A model generated the notes under the pieces. It searched no databases. It was not told the DNA's origin and saw only the letters and a list, made by a program, of their open reading frames with translations. A stretch of DNA of 64,000 nt from assembly GCF_012275375.1 (NCBI RefSeq), contig NZ_JAAZQJ010000001.1:372001-436000 (forward strand). The letters are read 5' to 3'. Shown here piece after piece: positions 1 through 10,145 of this stretch (position 1 is its first letter; each line of letters opens with the position of its first letter). The DNA comes from Dyella sp. SG609. GTDB lineage: Bacteria; Pseudomonadota; Gammaproteobacteria; Xanthomonadales; Rhodanobacteraceae. The position numbers and the translations under genes were made by a program.

Positions 1-1
1 C

Positions 2-799
2 GTGGTCACCAATGTCGACACCGACGAAATCATCGGCGACCTCACCGCCCACGGCCAGCGCCTGCTGGTGGCGCAGGGCGGCAAGGGCGGCCTGGGCAAC
101 ATCCATTTCAAGAGCTCGGTGAACCGCGCGCCGCGCAAGTCCACGCCCGGCACCCCGGGCGAGGTGCGCGAGCTGAAGCTGGAGCTGAAGCTGCTGGCCG
201 ACGTCGGCCTGCTCGGCTTCCCCAACGCCGGCAAGTCCACCTTCATCCGCGCCGTGTCGGCGGCCACGCCGCGCGTGGCCGACTACCCGTTCACCACCCT
301 GCACCCGAACCTGGGCGTGGTCAGCCTGGGGCCGGACCAGAGCTTCGTGATCGCCGACATCCCCGGCCTGATCGAAGGCGCCGCCGAGGGCGTCGGCCTG
401 GGCATCCAGTTCCTGCGCCACGTGGCGCGCACGCGCCTGCTGCTGCACCTGGTAGACATCGCGCCGATCGACGGCTCCGACGTGGTGGAACAGGTGCACG
501 CCATCGAGCACGAGCTGCAGAAGTTCGACCCCGAACTGCTGCAGCGCCCGCGCTGGCTGGTGCTGAACAAGGCCGACGTGCTGCCGGAAGACGAGCGCCA
601 GGCCGTGGCCGAGGACATCGTGCAGCGCCTGGGCTGGACCCAGCCGTGGTTCCTGGTCTCGGCCATCGCGCGCGACAACACCCTGGCGGTGTGCCAGCAG
701 ATCCAGCGGTTCTTCGAGGCGCAGCGCGAAGTGCAGGAAGGCCGCACCGACATGCTGCCGGGCGACGTGCGCCTGCGCGGGGACGCGCCGCACGACTGA
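2..799 (+). CDS. obgE: GTPase Obg/CgtA, 3' part (start lies outside the window)
   Basis: Essential Obg-family GTPase that associates with the 50S subunit and links ribosome maturation to stress and growth control. The 265 codons present begin inside the glycine-rich Obg fold (QGGKGGLGN, then [14 protein letters not shown]) and contain the whole G domain: P-loop GFPNAGKST, switch [12 protein letters not shown], switch [11 protein letters not shown], the base-recognition motif NKAD, and a late SAI motif. The C-terminus is short and lacks an extra OCT domain, which is common in Gram-negative Obg. The gene is truncated only by the window edge. A 60-bp gap separates it from the next gene, so co-transcription is possible. 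Identification is by motif and is safe. Confidence 0.97.
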   Translation: MVTNVDTDEIIGDLTAHGQRLLVAQGGKGGLGNIHFKSSVNRAPRKSTPGTPGEVRELKLELKLLADVGLLGFPNAGKSTFIRAVSAATPRVADYPFTTLHPNLGVVSLGPDQSFVIADIPGLIEGAAEGVGLGIQFLRHVARTRLLLHLVDIAPIDGSDVVEQVHAIEHELQKFDPELLQRPRWLVLNKADVLPEDERQAVAEDIVQRLGWTQPWFLVSAIARDNTLAVCQQIQRFFEAQREVQEGRTDMLPGDVRLRGDAPHD

Positions 800-859
800 G
801 CGCGCGCGCCACGCCGTCTCCCGCGCCGTCCCGCGCCCCGCCCGGAGCACCCCGCACGC

Positions 860-2329
860 ATGAAGCTGCAAGCCCGCATCGCCGGCTACCGCCGGCTGCG
901 CGAACAAGCCCTGTGGCGGCTGCTGGCCGCCGACCACGCGCCGGAACTGATCGGCCTGCTGCAGTCCCTGTTGCAGGACGGCGAGCGCCGGCTGCCCGCC
1001 TCGGCCCTGCATGAGCGCCTGCAGGACCACCTCGACACCATCAATGCCTCCGAGCTGCCCACCGAGCTGCCGCGCACCGCGCAGGCCTACGTGGCGCACT
1101 GGCTGGCGCAGGGTTATCTCGAACGCCGCCTGCCGGAAGGTTCGAGCGAAGAGGAATACGAGCTGTCGGCGCAGGCCGTGCAGGCCGTGCGCTTTATCGC
1201 CGGGCTGCACTCGCCGCGCCACGCCGCCACCGAAAGCCGCCTGTCGCTGGTGATCCAGCAGCTGGTGCAGCTGGCCGAGCAGACCGAGACCGATCCCGCC
1301 ACGCGCCTGGACAGCCTGCTGGCCGAACGCGCGCGCCTGGACGCCGAGATCGAACGCGTGCGCAGCGGCAAGCTCGACGCCGTCGGCGGCCAGCGCGCGC
1401 TCGAACGCACGCGCGAGGTGATCCAGCTCGCCGACGAACTGGCCGAGGATTTCCGCCGCGTGCGCGAGGATTTCGAACGCCTCAATCGCGAATTCCGCGA
1501 ACGCATCATCGACGACGAAGGCCAGCGCGGCGACCTGCTCGACCGCCTGTTCGAAGGCGTCGACGTCATCGCCGGCAGCGAGGCCGGCCGCAGCTTCGGC
1601 GCGTTCTGGAAACTGCTCAACAATGTGGAGCAGAGCAACCAGCTCGACGCCGCCATGGAAACCGTGCTGTCGCGCGGCTTCGCCCGCCGCCTGCAGCGCG
1701 AGGAGCGCCAGCTGCTGCGCGGCTTCACCCGCGTGATGCTGGAGCGCGGCGGCCAGGTGCACGACGTGATGCAGCACTTCGCGCGCAGCTTGCGCGGCTT
1801 CGTGCAGAGCCGCGGCTACCTGGAGCAGCGCCGCCTCAATCAACTGCTGAAGCAGGCCCAGGCCGAGGCGCTGCAGCTGCGCGACGAACTGGGCGCGCAT
1901 CGCCGCCTGCCGCTCGAACTGCCGCTGACCGGCGCGCGCCTGCGTTCGCTCTCGCAGTGGCGCCTGCACGATCCGCGGCATGCGCGCATCGACGGGCGCA
2001 TCGATCTCTCCGGCGCGGCCGCCATTTCGCTGGACAGCGTCGGTGCGCTGGTGGCGCAGTCCGAAATCAATTACCGCGGCCTGCGCCGCGACCTGCACGA
2101 ACTGCTGCAGGACACCCCACAGCTGTCGATCGGCGCAGTGCTCGCCGCGCGTCCGGCCGAGCAGGGCCTGGGCAGCATCATCGGTTATCTCTCGCTGGCC
2201 ACGCGCCATGGCGTGGTGGCCGAAGGCGAGCTGGAAGAAGTTTCGTGGCAGGGCGGCGACGGGCAGTGGCGCCGCGCGCGCGTGCCCCTGGTGTGGTTCC
2301 TCAAAGAGAAACGCCATGAATTTGCATGA
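860..2329 (+). CDS. mksF: MksF/JetA-like kleisin subunit (DUF3375 family)
   Basis: Predicted kleisin-like subunit of a MukBEF-like SMC complex, 489 residues. The protein is largely helical and charged, with a long coiled-coil stretch around residues 140-230 and a C-terminal winged-helix-like part, and it matches the DUF3375 layout. Known DUF3375 proteins are JetA in Wadjet plasmid-defence systems and MksF in alternative condensins. It is the first gene of a tightly packed operon: its stop overlaps the next start by 14 bp. The ATG at 860 is preceded by GGAG about 13 bases upstream, so the ribosome site is only moderate. Family assignment rests on overall sequence character plus the neighbouring DUF4194 and SMC-like genes. 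Confidence 0.85.
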   Translation: MKLQARIAGYRRLREQALWRLLAADHAPELIGLLQSLLQDGERRLPASALHERLQDHLDTINASELPTELPRTAQAYVAHWLAQGYLERRLPEGSSEEEYELSAQAVQAVRFIAGLHSPRHAATESRLSLVIQQLVQLAEQTETDPATRLDSLLAERARLDAEIERVRSGKLDAVGGQRALERTREVIQLADELAEDFRRVREDFERLNREFRERIIDDEGQRGDLLDRLFEGVDVIAGSEAGRSFGAFWKLLNNVEQSNQLDAAMETVLSRGFARRLQREERQLLRGFTRVMLERGGQVHDVMQHFARSLRGFVQSRGYLEQRRLNQLLKQAQAEALQLRDELGAHRRLPLELPLTGARLRSLSQWRLHDPRHARIDGRIDLSGAAAISLDSVGALVAQSEINYRGLRRDLHELLQDTPQLSIGAVLAARPAEQGLGSIIGYLSLATRHGVVAEGELEEVSWQGGDGQWRRARVPLVWFLKEKRHEFA

Positions 2330-2996
2330 AGAAGCCGATCTGGCCGTAACGGTGCCGGCGCTGCCGGACGCGACCGCCAAGGGCGCGCTGTTCGATGGCG
2401 ACACCGGTGTGCTGCCGCTGGAAGTGCGCCGCGTGCTGTGCCAGCTGCTGGCCGGCCCCAGCATCGACGCCGGCCGCCACGCCGCGCTGTGGCCGGTGCT
2501 GCTGCGCTACGAGGCCACCTTGCATTCGCAGCTGTGCGAGCTGTTCCTGGAACTGGTGATCGACCGCGAGGCCGGGGTCGCCTTCGCGCGCCAGGCCGAC
2601 ACCAGCGAACTCGACACGCCTGTGCTGCTGCGCTCGCTGCCGCTCACGTTCATCGACACCGTGCTGCTGCTGCACCTGCGCCAGCAATTGCTGGAAGGCG
2701 AGGCGCACGGGCGCCGCGCGGTGGTGGAAGAGGGCGCGCTGGTGGATGCGTTGTCGGTCTACGAAAGGAATTTCTCCACCGACCGCGCCGGCTTTGCCAA
2801 GCGCGTCGCCGCGGCGATCGCCAAGATGCGCGAGAGCCACGTGCTGGAACGCCTGCGCGGCAGCGAGGACCGCTACGAGGTCTCGCCCACGCTGAAGCTG
2901 CTGTTCTCGGCCGAGGACGTGCAGGCGCTGACCCAGGTGTACCGCGAGCTGCGCGGCGCGGACGTGGTGCTGCAGGAGGCTGCGGATGAGCAGTAA
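2316..2996 (+). CDS. mksE: MksE/JetB-like subunit (DUF4194 family)
   Basis: Small partner of the SMC complex, 226 residues, corresponding to MksE/JetB; proteins of this family bind the kleisin and modulate SMC-DNA contact. The start at 2316 is chosen because the sequence from [13 protein letters not shown] onward looks like the family and the ATG overlaps the end of the upstream gene by 14 bp, as expected for translational coupling. The frame is open further upstream but that part is a shadow of mksF. Its own stop overlaps the next gene by 11 bp. The C-terminal region ([19 protein letters not shown]) resembles the winged-helix end of DUF4194 proteins. Confidence 0.83.
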   Translation: MNLHEEADLAVTVPALPDATAKGALFDGDTGVLPLEVRRVLCQLLAGPSIDAGRHAALWPVLLRYEATLHSQLCELFLELVIDREAGVAFARQADTSELDTPVLLRSLPLTFIDTVLLLHLRQQLLEGEAHGRRAVVEEGALVDALSVYERNFSTDRAGFAKRVAAAIAKMRESHVLERLRGSEDRYEVSPTLKLLFSAEDVQALTQVYRELRGADVVLQEAADEQ

Positions 2997-5900
2997 AAGC
3001 AAGGCGCCGGCGAAGACGGCCGCCGCCAAGAAAACGGCAAGTAAGGCCGTGGCGAAGCAGCCGAAGGCAAAGAGCGCGAGCGTCAGCGACAGGGCCGCGC
3101 CGAAGAAAGCGAAGGCAGCGAAGCCGGTTGAACCGATCCAGCCGCCTGTGGCGGTTGCCGCACCGGAACCTGATTCCGGCGCGGCATCTCCCGTGCGCCC
3201 GTCGAAAACCAAGACGGCACGCCCCGCCGCGCCTTCGCTGTTCCTCTCCGACCTGCCCGACCCGCGCGATGAGCAGTTCCGCATGCGCCGGCTGCAGGTG
3301 TTCAACTGGGGCACCTTCAGCGGCCTGGTCGATATTCCGATCGCCGAGAAGGGTTTCCTGTTCGTCGGCCGCTCCGGCTCCGGCAAGTCGACCCTGCTCG
3401 ATGCGATGTCCGCGCTGCTGGTGCCGCCCAGCCTGGTCGACTTTAACGCCGCGGCGCGCGAAGCGGACCGCAGCGGCCGCGACCGCAGCCTCGCTTCGTA
3501 CGTGCGCGGCGCCTGGGCCGACCAGCACGACAGCGACTCCGGCGAGATCGCCACCCAGTACCTGCGCAAGGGCAGCACCTGGTCGGCGCTGGCACTGGAA
3601 TACCGCAATGCGCTGGGCGAGACGGTCTCGCTGATCCGCCTGTTCTGGATCGCCGGCAACGGCTCGGCCGCGGCCGACGTACGTAAGCACTACATGGTCA
3701 CCGAGCGCGCGTTCGACGTGGCCAAGGAGATGGACGGCTTCGACCTGGACCTGCGCCGGCTCAAGGCCAGACTGGGCGACGAGGTGCATCATTTCGACGC
3801 CTTCGCCGGCTACGCGGAACGCTTCCGCCGCCTGCTCGGCATCCAGAACGACATGGCGCTGAAGCTGCTGCACAAGACGCAGTCGGCCAAGAACCTGGGC
3901 GACCTCAATCATTTCCTGCGCGGCTTCATGCTGGAGGAGCCGGAAACCTTCGCCGCGGCCGACCGCCTCGTCGCCGATTTCGCCGAGCTCGATGCCGCGC
4001 ACAAGGCCGTGGTGATCGCGCGGGAGCAGGTGCAGACGCTGGCACCGGCGCGCCAGGCCTACGACGAACTGCAGGCGCTGCGCCGCGAGACTTCCGCGCT
4101 GCGCGAGCAGCAGCAGGGCGTGGACCTGTTCCGCGAACAGCGCCGCCTGCGCCTGCTGGACGACCGCCGCGCCGAACTCGATGTGCTGGCGCAAGGCCTG
4201 GAAGGCGAGCAGGCGCAGCGCAAGCAGGCGCTGGAGAACCACGACCAGCGCCTGGCCGATATGGAGCGCCAGCGCCGCGAGCAGGGCGGCGACGCGGTCG
4301 ACCAGCTCGAACGCGAGCGCGCCCAGGTGCAGCGCGAACGCGACGAGCGCCTGCGCCGCCGCGACAAGCTCGAAAGCGCTTGCCGCGAACTGGGCTGGAC
4401 CCTGCCGGGCACGGCGCGCGCGCTGGCCGAACTGGCCGGGCAGGCGCGCGAATTGGCCAGCGGCGTGCGCAGCCAGGGCGGCGCGCTGGAAGAACAGATG
4501 GACGCGATCAAGCGCGACAGCGGCCAGGCCGCGCAGCGCTTCGCTGCGGTGCGCGCGGAAATCGACGCGCTGAAAAAACACCCTTCGAATATCCCCGCGC
4601 CGATCCAGGCCATGCGCGCGCGGCTGTGCGAGGAACTCGGCTGGTCCGGGAACACCGTGCCGTTTGCCGGCGAGTTGCTGCAGGTAAAGGACGAATTCGC
4701 CGCCTGGCGCGGCGCGATCGAGCGCGTGCTGCACGGCTTCGCGCTGTCGCTGCTGGTGGACGAGCAGCAGTACGCGGCGGTGGCGGCCTGGGTCAACAAG
4801 ACCCATCTGGGCGGCAAGCTGGTGTACTACCGCGTCGGCCGCGTGGAAGCCTTCGGCCAGCGCAAGCCGGACGGCCGTTCGCTGGTGCATCGGCTGGAAC
4901 TGCGCGACCACGCGCATCGCGCCTGGCTGCAGGCCGAGCTGGCGCGCCGCTTCGACTACGCCTGCGTCGACAACGCCGCGGCGCTGCGCCAGGCCGACCG
5001 CGCGATCACGCGCGAAGGCCAGGTCAAGCATCCCGGCGACCGCTACGAGAAGGACGATCGCCGCGCCGCCGACGACCGCCGGCACTGGGTGCTGGGTTTC
5101 GACAACCGCGACAAGCTGGTGCTGTTCGAGAAGGAAGGCCAGGAACTGGCGCAGTCCATCGCGCGCACCGGCGACGCGCTGGCCCAGCTGAAGGCGCAGC
5201 GCGACCGCGACGGCGACCGCCGCGTCGCCGCCGCCGCGTTCGCCGGCATCGAATGGGAAGAGATCGACATCGCGCCCAAGCTGCAGCGCCTGGCCGATAT
5301 CGAGGACCAGCTGCGGCAATTGAACGAAGGCGACGCAGGACTCAACGAGCTCGGCCGCCGCCTCGATGCCGAACGCGCGGCGCGGCAGCAAGCCGCCAAG
5401 TCCTACGAGGAAAGCGCGGCCGAACGCATCGCGGTGGAGCGCGAGCGCCGCGGCGTGGAAAACCAGCGCGAAGCCTGCGCCATGCGCGCCAGCGCCGCCG
5501 CGCTGACGCCGCTGCAGCAGGAAGGCCTGCAGGCCCGCCTGCCGGCGCAGCCGCTGCTGTCGCTGGAGAACATCGATCACCAGTTCCGCGCGCTGGAGCG
5601 CGCGCTGCACGAGGTGCTGGACGGCCAGGCCGAACGCGACCACCGGCTGGTGCAGTCGGTGGAGGAATGCTTCCGCGCGTTCTGCCGGCGCTGGCCGCAG
5701 GACAGCGCCGATTTCACTCCGCGCCTGGATTCCGCCGAAGGCTTCCTGGCCCGCCTGCGCCGGCTGGAGCTGGACGGCCTGCCCAAGCACGAGGCGCGCT
5801 TCTTCGAGCTGCTGCAGAGCCAGAGCAAGCAGGACCTGCTGGTGCTGCAGAAACATATGACCGAGGCGCGCAAGTCGATCGGCCAGCGCATGGAAGAGGT

Positions 5901-6579
5901 CAACGAAAGCCTGGAGCGCGTGCCGTTCAACCGCGGCACCTTGTTGCAGATCGAAGTGAGCGACCGCGGCCTGCAGGAAGTGCGCGATTTCCAGGCCCAG
6001 CTGCGCGACGTGCTGATGCAGCACCCCACCGAGGACCGCGAACGCGCCGAGGCGCAGTTCGCCGTGCTGCGCGGGCTGGTCGAGCGGCTGGGCGCACCGG
6101 ATCCGGAACTGCGCCGCTGGCGCGAGCAGGTGCTGGACGTGCGCCTGCATGTGGAATTCATCGGCGTGGAGATCGAGGCGGAAACGCGGCGCCAGGTTGA
6201 GGTCTACCGCAGCGGCGCCGGCAAATCCGGCGGCCAGCGCCAGAAGCTGGCCACCACCTGCCTGGCCGCGGCGCTGCGCTATCAGCTCGGCGGCGACGAC
6301 GGCCATCTGCCGCGCTACGCGCCAGTGGTGCTGGACGAGGCCTTCGACAAGGCCGACAACGAATTCACCGCGCTGGCAATGAATATCTTCGAGAACTTCG
6401 GCTTCCAGATGGTGGTGGCGACGCCGCTGAAGTCGGTGATGACGCTGGAGCCGTTTATCGGGGGCGCGTGCTTCGTGGACATCAACGGAAGGCACGATTC
6501 GGGCGTGCTGTTGATCGAGTACGACGCGGAGGAGAGGCGGCTGGCGTTGCCGGAGAAGGCGCGCGAGGCGGTGGCGTAG
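2986..6579 (+). CDS. mksB: MksB/JetC-like SMC ATPase
   Basis: SMC/MukB-like ATPase of 1197 residues, the motor subunit of the complex. The N-terminal head has Walker [10 protein letters not shown] at residues 128-136. Long charged coiled coils flank a central hinge-like region around 520-650. The C-terminal head has a signature motif SGGQRQKL near residue 1080 and Walker [12 protein letters not shown] near 1114. Unusually, about 90 residues precede the first conserved strand ([14 protein letters not shown]), and these are rich in Lys, Ala and Pro like a histone-H1 tail. In Wadjet operons the next gene is the JetD nuclease; here none follows, and the sequence after the stop is a repeat element and the oppositely oriented rpsT. 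This suggests an MksBEF-type condensin or an incomplete Wadjet. Confidence 0.88.
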   Translation: MSSKSKAPAKTAAAKKTASKAVAKQPKAKSASVSDRAAPKKAKAAKPVEPIQPPVAVAAPEPDSGAASPVRPSKTKTARPAAPSLFLSDLPDPRDEQFRMRRLQVFNWGTFSGLVDIPIAEKGFLFVGRSGSGKSTLLDAMSALLVPPSLVDFNAAAREADRSGRDRSLASYVRGAWADQHDSDSGEIATQYLRKGSTWSALALEYRNALGETVSLIRLFWIAGNGSAAADVRKHYMVTERAFDVAKEMDGFDLDLRRLKARLGDEVHHFDAFAGYAERFRRLLGIQNDMALKLLHKTQSAKNLGDLNHFLRGFMLEEPETFAAADRLVADFAELDAAHKAVVIAREQVQTLAPARQAYDELQALRRETSALREQQQGVDLFREQRRLRLLDDRRAELDVLAQGLEGEQAQRKQALENHDQRLADMERQRREQGGDAVDQLERERAQVQRERDERLRRRDKLESACRELGWTLPGTARALAELAGQARELASGVRSQGGALEEQMDAIKRDSGQAAQRFAAVRAEIDALKKHPSNIPAPIQAMRARLCEELGWSGNTVPFAGELLQVKDEFAAWRGAIERVLHGFALSLLVDEQQYAAVAAWVNKTHLGGKLVYYRVGRVEAFGQRKPDGRSLVHRLELRDHAHRAWLQAELARRFDYACVDNAAALRQADRAITREGQVKHPGDRYEKDDRRAADDRRHWVLGFDNRDKLVLFEKEGQELAQSIARTGDALAQLKAQRDRDGDRRVAAAAFAGIEWEEIDIAPKLQRLADIEDQLRQLNEGDAGLNELGRRLDAERAARQQAAKSYEESAAERIAVERERRGVENQREACAMRASAAALTPLQQEGLQARLPAQPLLSLENIDHQFRALERALHEVLDGQAERDHRLVQSVEECFRAFCRRWPQDSADFTPRLDSAEGFLARLRRLELDGLPKHEARFFELLQSQSKQDLLVLQKHMTEARKSIGQRMEEVNESLERVPFNRGTLLQIEVSDRGLQEVRDFQAQLRDVLMQHPTEDRERAEAQFAVLRGLVERLGAPDPELRRWREQVLDVRLHVEFIGVEIEAETRRQVEVYRSGAGKSGGQRQKLATTCLAAALRYQLGGDDGHLPRYAPVVLDEAFDKADNEFTALAMNIFENFGFQMVVATPLKSVMTLEPFIGGACFVDINGRHDSGVLLIEYDAEERRLALPEKAREAVA

Positions 6580-6595
6580 GTAAGGGGCCGGGAAC

Positions 6596-6771
6596 GCCAC
6601 GGCTCGCCCGTCATTCCGGCGTAGCGCCACGGCTCGTCATTCCGGCGCAGGCCGGAATCCAGTGGCGCCAGGATTGGTTTGTCGCGAAAAGCACAAGGCC
6701 CAGCCTTTTGGCGTTCTCGCTTGCGTGCAGCGCCTCGTTACTGGATTCCGGCCTGCGCCGGAATGACGAGC
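6596..6771. repeat. REP/BIME-like intergenic inverted repeat
   Basis: Two 32-bp arms, 6632-6663 and 6740-6771, are perfect inverted copies of each other, each containing CGTCATTCCGGCGCAGG, separated by 76 bp. A partial extra copy of the outer end (CGCCACGGCTCG followed by TCATTCCGGCG) occurs at 6596-6622. The structure is that of a palindromic repeat element placed between the ends of convergent genes (mksB and rpsT). No open reading frame or transposase accompanies it. Elements with a core like this are common between genes in several proteobacteria; the name of the family is not certain. Confidence 0.75.
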
Positions 6772-6780
6772 AGGGTGCGC

Positions 6781-6856
6781 CGGCTGGTTTTCCCAATAAC
6801 GAAAGGGCCGGCTTTCGCCGGCTGGTTTTCCCAATAACGAAAGGGCCGGCTTTCGC
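6781..6856. repeat. 38-bp perfect tandem duplication
   Basis: Two identical 38-bp copies, 6781-6818 and 6819-6856, beginning CGGCTGGTTTTCCCAATA and ending in one arm of the adjacent terminator hairpin. The duplication lies directly downstream of rpsT (minus strand). It looks like a recent slippage event, because the copies have not diverged. The second copy supplies the left arm of the terminator hairpin. Confidence 0.9.
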
Positions 6857-6865
6857 CGGCCCTTT
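6840..6865 (-). terminator. Terminator hairpin downstream of rpsT
   Basis: Perfect 11-bp stem, 6840-6850 with 6855-6865 (AAAGGGCCGGC / GCCGGCCCTTT), around a 4-base loop. It is 32 bp beyond the rpsT stop on the minus strand and could also stop transcription arriving from mksB. The T-rich tail on the minus strand is short and interrupted. Confidence 0.7.
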
Positions 6866-6896
6866 GCGCCAACCCGATTCGCTTGATAAAGCCGGC

Positions 6897-7160
6897 TTAC
6901 GCCAGCTCGCGGATCTTCGCGTTGAGGCGGCTCTTGTGGCGAGCGGCCTTGTTCTTGTGGATCAGGCCACGCGAGGCGTAGCGATCCATGACCGGCTGGG
7001 CGGCGGCGAACGCCTCGACAGCGGCAGCCTTGTCCTTGTTCTCGATGGCCTTGACGACCTTCTTGAGGGCGGTGCGCACCATGGAACGGGCGCTGACGTT
7101 GCGCAGGCGGCGCTGCTCGGACTGGCGCGCGCGCTTCTTCGCGGACTTGATGTTGGCCAA
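6897..7160 (-). CDS. rpsT: Small ribosomal subunit protein S20
   Basis: S20 binds 16S rRNA in the 30S subunit and is needed early in assembly. From the chosen start the protein is 87 residues, the usual family length, and begins with [14 protein letters not shown] after the initiator. The start codon is TTG (complement of 7158-7160); no ATG fits the family N-terminus, and S20 genes are known to use UUG. A GGAG ribosome site lies 7 bases upstream. An in-frame extension to 7205 exists but lacks family similarity. The weak start codon matches the known translational self-regulation of S20 in enterobacteria. A good promoter is at 7205-7233. Confidence 0.97.
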   Translation of the reverse strand: MANIKSAKKRARQSEQRRLRNVSARSMVRTALKKVVKAIENKDKAAAVEAFAAAQPVMDRYASRGLIHKNKAARHKSRLNAKIRELA

Positions 7161-7204
7161 GGTAGAACTCCGAAATAGCTTGGGTTGGTTGGAAAAAGGG
7201 GGCA

Positions 7205-7233
7205 ATTATGACGGTAATGGGTCGTTGCGTCAA
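7205..7233 (-). promoter_or_regulatory. rpsT promoter
   Basis: On the minus strand, TTGACG (7233-7228) and CATAAT (7210-7205) are separated by exactly 17 bp, close to the sigma-70 consensus. The predicted start of transcription near 7198 gives a leader of about 38 bases before the UUG start of rpsT. Confidence 0.75.
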
Positions 7234-7442
7234 CAGCTTAGCGACACCTGGACCGTGCGGATGGGGCCTGCGGGCGGGGGTGGCGGGCCGGTCCCATGAA
7301 CAGAAGCGGGATTTTGCCACAAACGCGCTGTGTTCCCGCCCGCGGCCGCTGTCAGACTACGCGCTTTGCCGGCGCCGCCAGGGGGCGGAGCGGGCCAGCT
7401 TCCATCGATGACCACCACAACAAGAAAGGCACCGGCGCGCGC

Positions 7443-9050
7443 ATGAAGTCACCCAGCATGTTCCGAGGGCTGCTGTCGTTCAGCGGCATGACCATGATTT
7501 CGCGCGTGCTCGGGCTGGTCCGGGATATGTCGATCAACGCGGCTTTCGGCGCCAATGCGGCCACCGACGCATTCTGGGTGGCGTTCCGCATCCCCAATTT
7601 CATGCGCCGGCTGTTCGCCGAGGGCTCGTTCTCCACCGCCTTCGTGCCGGTGTTCACCGAGGTGAAGGAAAAACGCAGCCACCAGGAGCTGAAAACGCTG
7701 ATGTCGCGCGTCTCCGGCACCCTGGGCGGGGTGCTGATGCTGATCACGGCGCTGGGCGTGATCTTCGCGCCGCAGGTCACCACGCTGTTCTCGCCGGGCG
7801 CGATCGAGACGCCGGAGAAGTTCGAGCTCACGGTCAACCTGCTGCGCCTGACCTTCCCGTTCCTGCTGTTCGTCTCGCTGACCGCGCTGTCCGGCGGCGC
7901 GCTCAACAGCTTCCACCGCTTCGGCCTGCCGGCGCTGACGCCGGTGATCCTCAACCTGTGCATGATCGCCGGCGCGCTATGGCTGGCGCCGCGGCTGCAT
8001 ACGCCGATCATGGCGATGGGCTGGGCGATCCTGGCGGCGGGCATGCTGCAGCTGCTGTTCCAGCTGCCGGCGCTGCGCCAGCTGGACCTGCTCACCCTGC
8101 CGCGCTGGGGCTGGAGCCATCCGGAGGTGCGGCGCATCCTCAAGCTGATGGTGCCGACCCTGTTCGGCTCCTCGGTGGCGCAGATCAACCTGCTGCTGGA
8201 TACGGTGATCGCCTCGCTGCTGTTCATCGGCTCGCAGAGCTGGCTGTCCCAGGCCGACCGTTTCCTGGAGCTGCCGCTGGGCGTGTTCGGCGTGGCGCTG
8301 GGCACGGTGATCCTGCCGTCGCTGTCGCGCCACCACGTGGCCACCGATGGCGAGGGATTTTCCAAGGCGCTGGACTGGGGGCTGCGCATCACCCTGCTGA
8401 TCGCGGTGCCGGCGATGTTCGCGCTGATGCTGCTGGCCGAACCGCTGGTCGCCACCCTGTTCCAGCATGGGCGCTTCACCCCGTTCGATACGCGCATGGC
8501 CACGCTGTCGATCTCCGCGCTGAGCTTCGGCCTGCCGGCCTTCGCCCTGGTCAAGGTGGTGCTGCCGGCCTTCTACGCGCGCCAGGACACGCGCACCCCG
8601 GTGCGCGCCGGCGTGGCCTCGCTGATCGCCAACATGGTGCTGAACGTGCTGTTCCTGGCCGTGCTGTACGCGCTGTGGGCGCCGGCCGAGGTGAAGCAGG
8701 GCGCGCTGTTCGAAGGCCTGGCCAAGGTGCCGGGCCTGCACATGGCGCTGGGCGTGGCCAGCGCGGCGGCCAGCTATATCAACCTGGCCCTGCTGTGGTA
8801 TTGGCTGCGCAAGGCCGGGGTGTACCAGCGGCAGCCGGGCTGGATGCGCCATCTGGGCCGGCTGGCGCTGGCCTGCGCGGTGATGATCGGCGTGCTGCTG
8901 GCGGGGCTGTGGCTGTGGCCGGATTGGACCGCGGCGGACAAGTGGGCCCGCGTGTGGCATCTCGCCGCGCTGGTCGGCGCCGGCGGTGGCGCCTATCTCG
9001 CCACGCTGTTCGCCGCGGGCTTCCGGCTGCGTGAACTGCGCGGCGTTTGA
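7443..9050 (+). CDS. murJ: Lipid II flippase MurJ
   Basis: Integral inner-membrane flippase that moves lipid II to the periplasmic face for peptidoglycan synthesis. The 535-residue product has the N-terminal family signature SGMTMISRVLGLVRD, then ATDAFWVAFRIPNFMRRLFAEG and FSTAFVPVFTE, and hydrophobic segments consistent with 14 membrane helices; the length is usual for MurJ. The ATG at 7443 starts MKSPSMFRGLL; an ATG at 7458 is an alternative. The frame is open to 7296 but the upstream part is not conserved in character. It precedes ribF, as in many gammaproteobacteria. Confidence 0.96.
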   Translation: MKSPSMFRGLLSFSGMTMISRVLGLVRDMSINAAFGANAATDAFWVAFRIPNFMRRLFAEGSFSTAFVPVFTEVKEKRSHQELKTLMSRVSGTLGGVLMLITALGVIFAPQVTTLFSPGAIETPEKFELTVNLLRLTFPFLLFVSLTALSGGALNSFHRFGLPALTPVILNLCMIAGALWLAPRLHTPIMAMGWAILAAGMLQLLFQLPALRQLDLLTLPRWGWSHPEVRRILKLMVPTLFGSSVAQINLLLDTVIASLLFIGSQSWLSQADRFLELPLGVFGVALGTVILPSLSRHHVATDGEGFSKALDWGLRITLLIAVPAMFALMLLAEPLVATLFQHGRFTPFDTRMATLSISALSFGLPAFALVKVVLPAFYARQDTRTPVRAGVASLIANMVLNVLFLAVLYALWAPAEVKQGALFEGLAKVPGLHMALGVASAAASYINLALLWYWLRKAGVYQRQPGWMRHLGRLALACAVMIGVLLAGLWLWPDWTAADKWARVWHLAALVGAGGGAYLATLFAAGFRLRELRGV

Positions 9051-9079
9051 TGCGCCGCCGCAGGCTGCGGTCCTACGGC

Positions 9080-9091
9080 TATACTCGCGCG
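9080..9091 (+). promoter_or_regulatory. -10 box immediately before ribF (possible leaderless transcript)
   Basis: TATACT at 9080-9085 is followed by exactly six bases and then the ribF ATG at 9092. A start of transcription seven bases after the box would fall on the A of the ATG. No Shine-Dalgarno sequence is visible in this gap, and no strong -35 is seen. Confidence 0.5.
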
Positions 9092-10051
9092 ATGACCAGA
9101 CTTTCCAGGGATATCGCCGGTCCGTGCCTGGCGCCCGGCGGTAGCGTAGTCGCCGTCGGCGCGTTCGACGGACTGCATCGCGGGCACCAGGCGCTGCTGA
9201 CCGAGGTGCACGAGCGCGCGCAGGCGACCGGCCTGACGCCGATCGTGGTGAGTTTCGAGCCGCTGCCGCGCGCCTTCTTTTCGAAGGAGCCGGTGCCGCG
9301 CCTGTCCAGCGTGCGCGAGAAGTTGCTGGGTTTCGAGGCGGCTGGGGTGAAGAAGGCGCTGATCCTGCGCTTCAACCACGAGCTCACCTCCATGCCGGCG
9401 GAAGACTTCGTGCGCCGCGTGCTGGTCCAGCGCCTGGGCACCCGCGAGGTGTGGGTCGGCGGCGATTTCCGCTTCGGCCACAAGCGCGGCGGCGACGTCG
9501 CCCTGCTGGAAAAAATGGGCGCGGAACTGGGCTTCGCCGCCCGCGTGATGCCGCCGGTGCTGCTCGACGGCGCCCGCGTCTCCGCCACCCGCGTGCGCAT
9601 GCTGCTGGCCGCCGGCGAGTTCTCCGGCGCCGCGCCGCTGCTGGGCCGGCCCTTCGTGATCGAGGGCAAGGTGGAATACGGCAACCAGCTCGGCCGCGAA
9701 CTGGGCTACCCCACCGCCAATATCCACCTGCGCGACCGCGTGCCGCCGGTGCAGGGCATCTTCGCCGTGCGCGTGGGCCTGGGCGAGGGCGAATGCGCTT
9801 GGCCGGGGGTGGCCAGCCTCGGCGTCCGCCCCACCGTCAACGAAGTGGCCCAGCCGCTGCTGGAAGTGCACCTGTTCGATTTCGAAGGCGACCTCTACGG
9901 CCAGCGCATGGCGGTGGAGTTCGTGGCCAAGCTGCGCGACGAGCTGAAATTCGACGGCCTGGACGCGCTCACCGAGCAGATCCGCCGCGACGCCCGCATG
10001 GCGCGCGAGGTGCTCGGCATGAATCCGCGCCTGACCGAGGCATGGACTTGA
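9092..10051 (+). CDS. ribF: Bifunctional riboflavin kinase / FAD synthetase
   Basis: Converts riboflavin to FMN and FMN to FAD. In 319 residues, the N-terminal nucleotidyltransferase domain shows [14 protein letters not shown] near residue 22 and [14 protein letters not shown] near 125; the C-terminal flavokinase domain shows [11 protein letters not shown] and [11 protein letters not shown], then [11 protein letters not shown]. The start at 9092 ([17 protein letters not shown]) fits the family; an in-frame TTG/ATG overlapping the murJ stop would add 15 atypical residues. Neighbours murJ and ileS are the usual ones. No FMN riboswitch is present upstream. Confidence 0.96.
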   Translation: MTRLSRDIAGPCLAPGGSVVAVGAFDGLHRGHQALLTEVHERAQATGLTPIVVSFEPLPRAFFSKEPVPRLSSVREKLLGFEAAGVKKALILRFNHELTSMPAEDFVRRVLVQRLGTREVWVGGDFRFGHKRGGDVALLEKMGAELGFAARVMPPVLLDGARVSATRVRMLLAAGEFSGAAPLLGRPFVIEGKVEYGNQLGRELGYPTANIHLRDRVPPVQGIFAVRVGLGEGECAWPGVASLGVRPTVNEVAQPLLEVHLFDFEGDLYGQRMAVEFVAKLRDELKFDGLDALTEQIRRDARMAREVLGMNPRLTEAWT

Positions 10052-10145
10052 GCTTTCCGCTTCAAGCCGGCGCTTCCACGCCGGCCGCACACCCCACGGC
10101 GACGGCACGAGGGCCGCGCCCGACAACCCCGATGGCATCCGAGCA

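Noticed and set aside
860-6579. Complete Wadjet plasmid-defence system
   Set aside because: The nuclease gene jetD is not in the window, so a functional Wadjet cannot be claimed.
2650-6630. Long minus-strand frame opposite the mksB gene
   Set aside because: GC-rich codon use of mksB leaves the opposite strand open; the translation has no recognisable domain.
10052-10145. T-box or riboswitch before ileS
   Set aside because: The 94-bp gap has no T-box or terminator-antiterminator structure, and T-boxes are not expected in this group.
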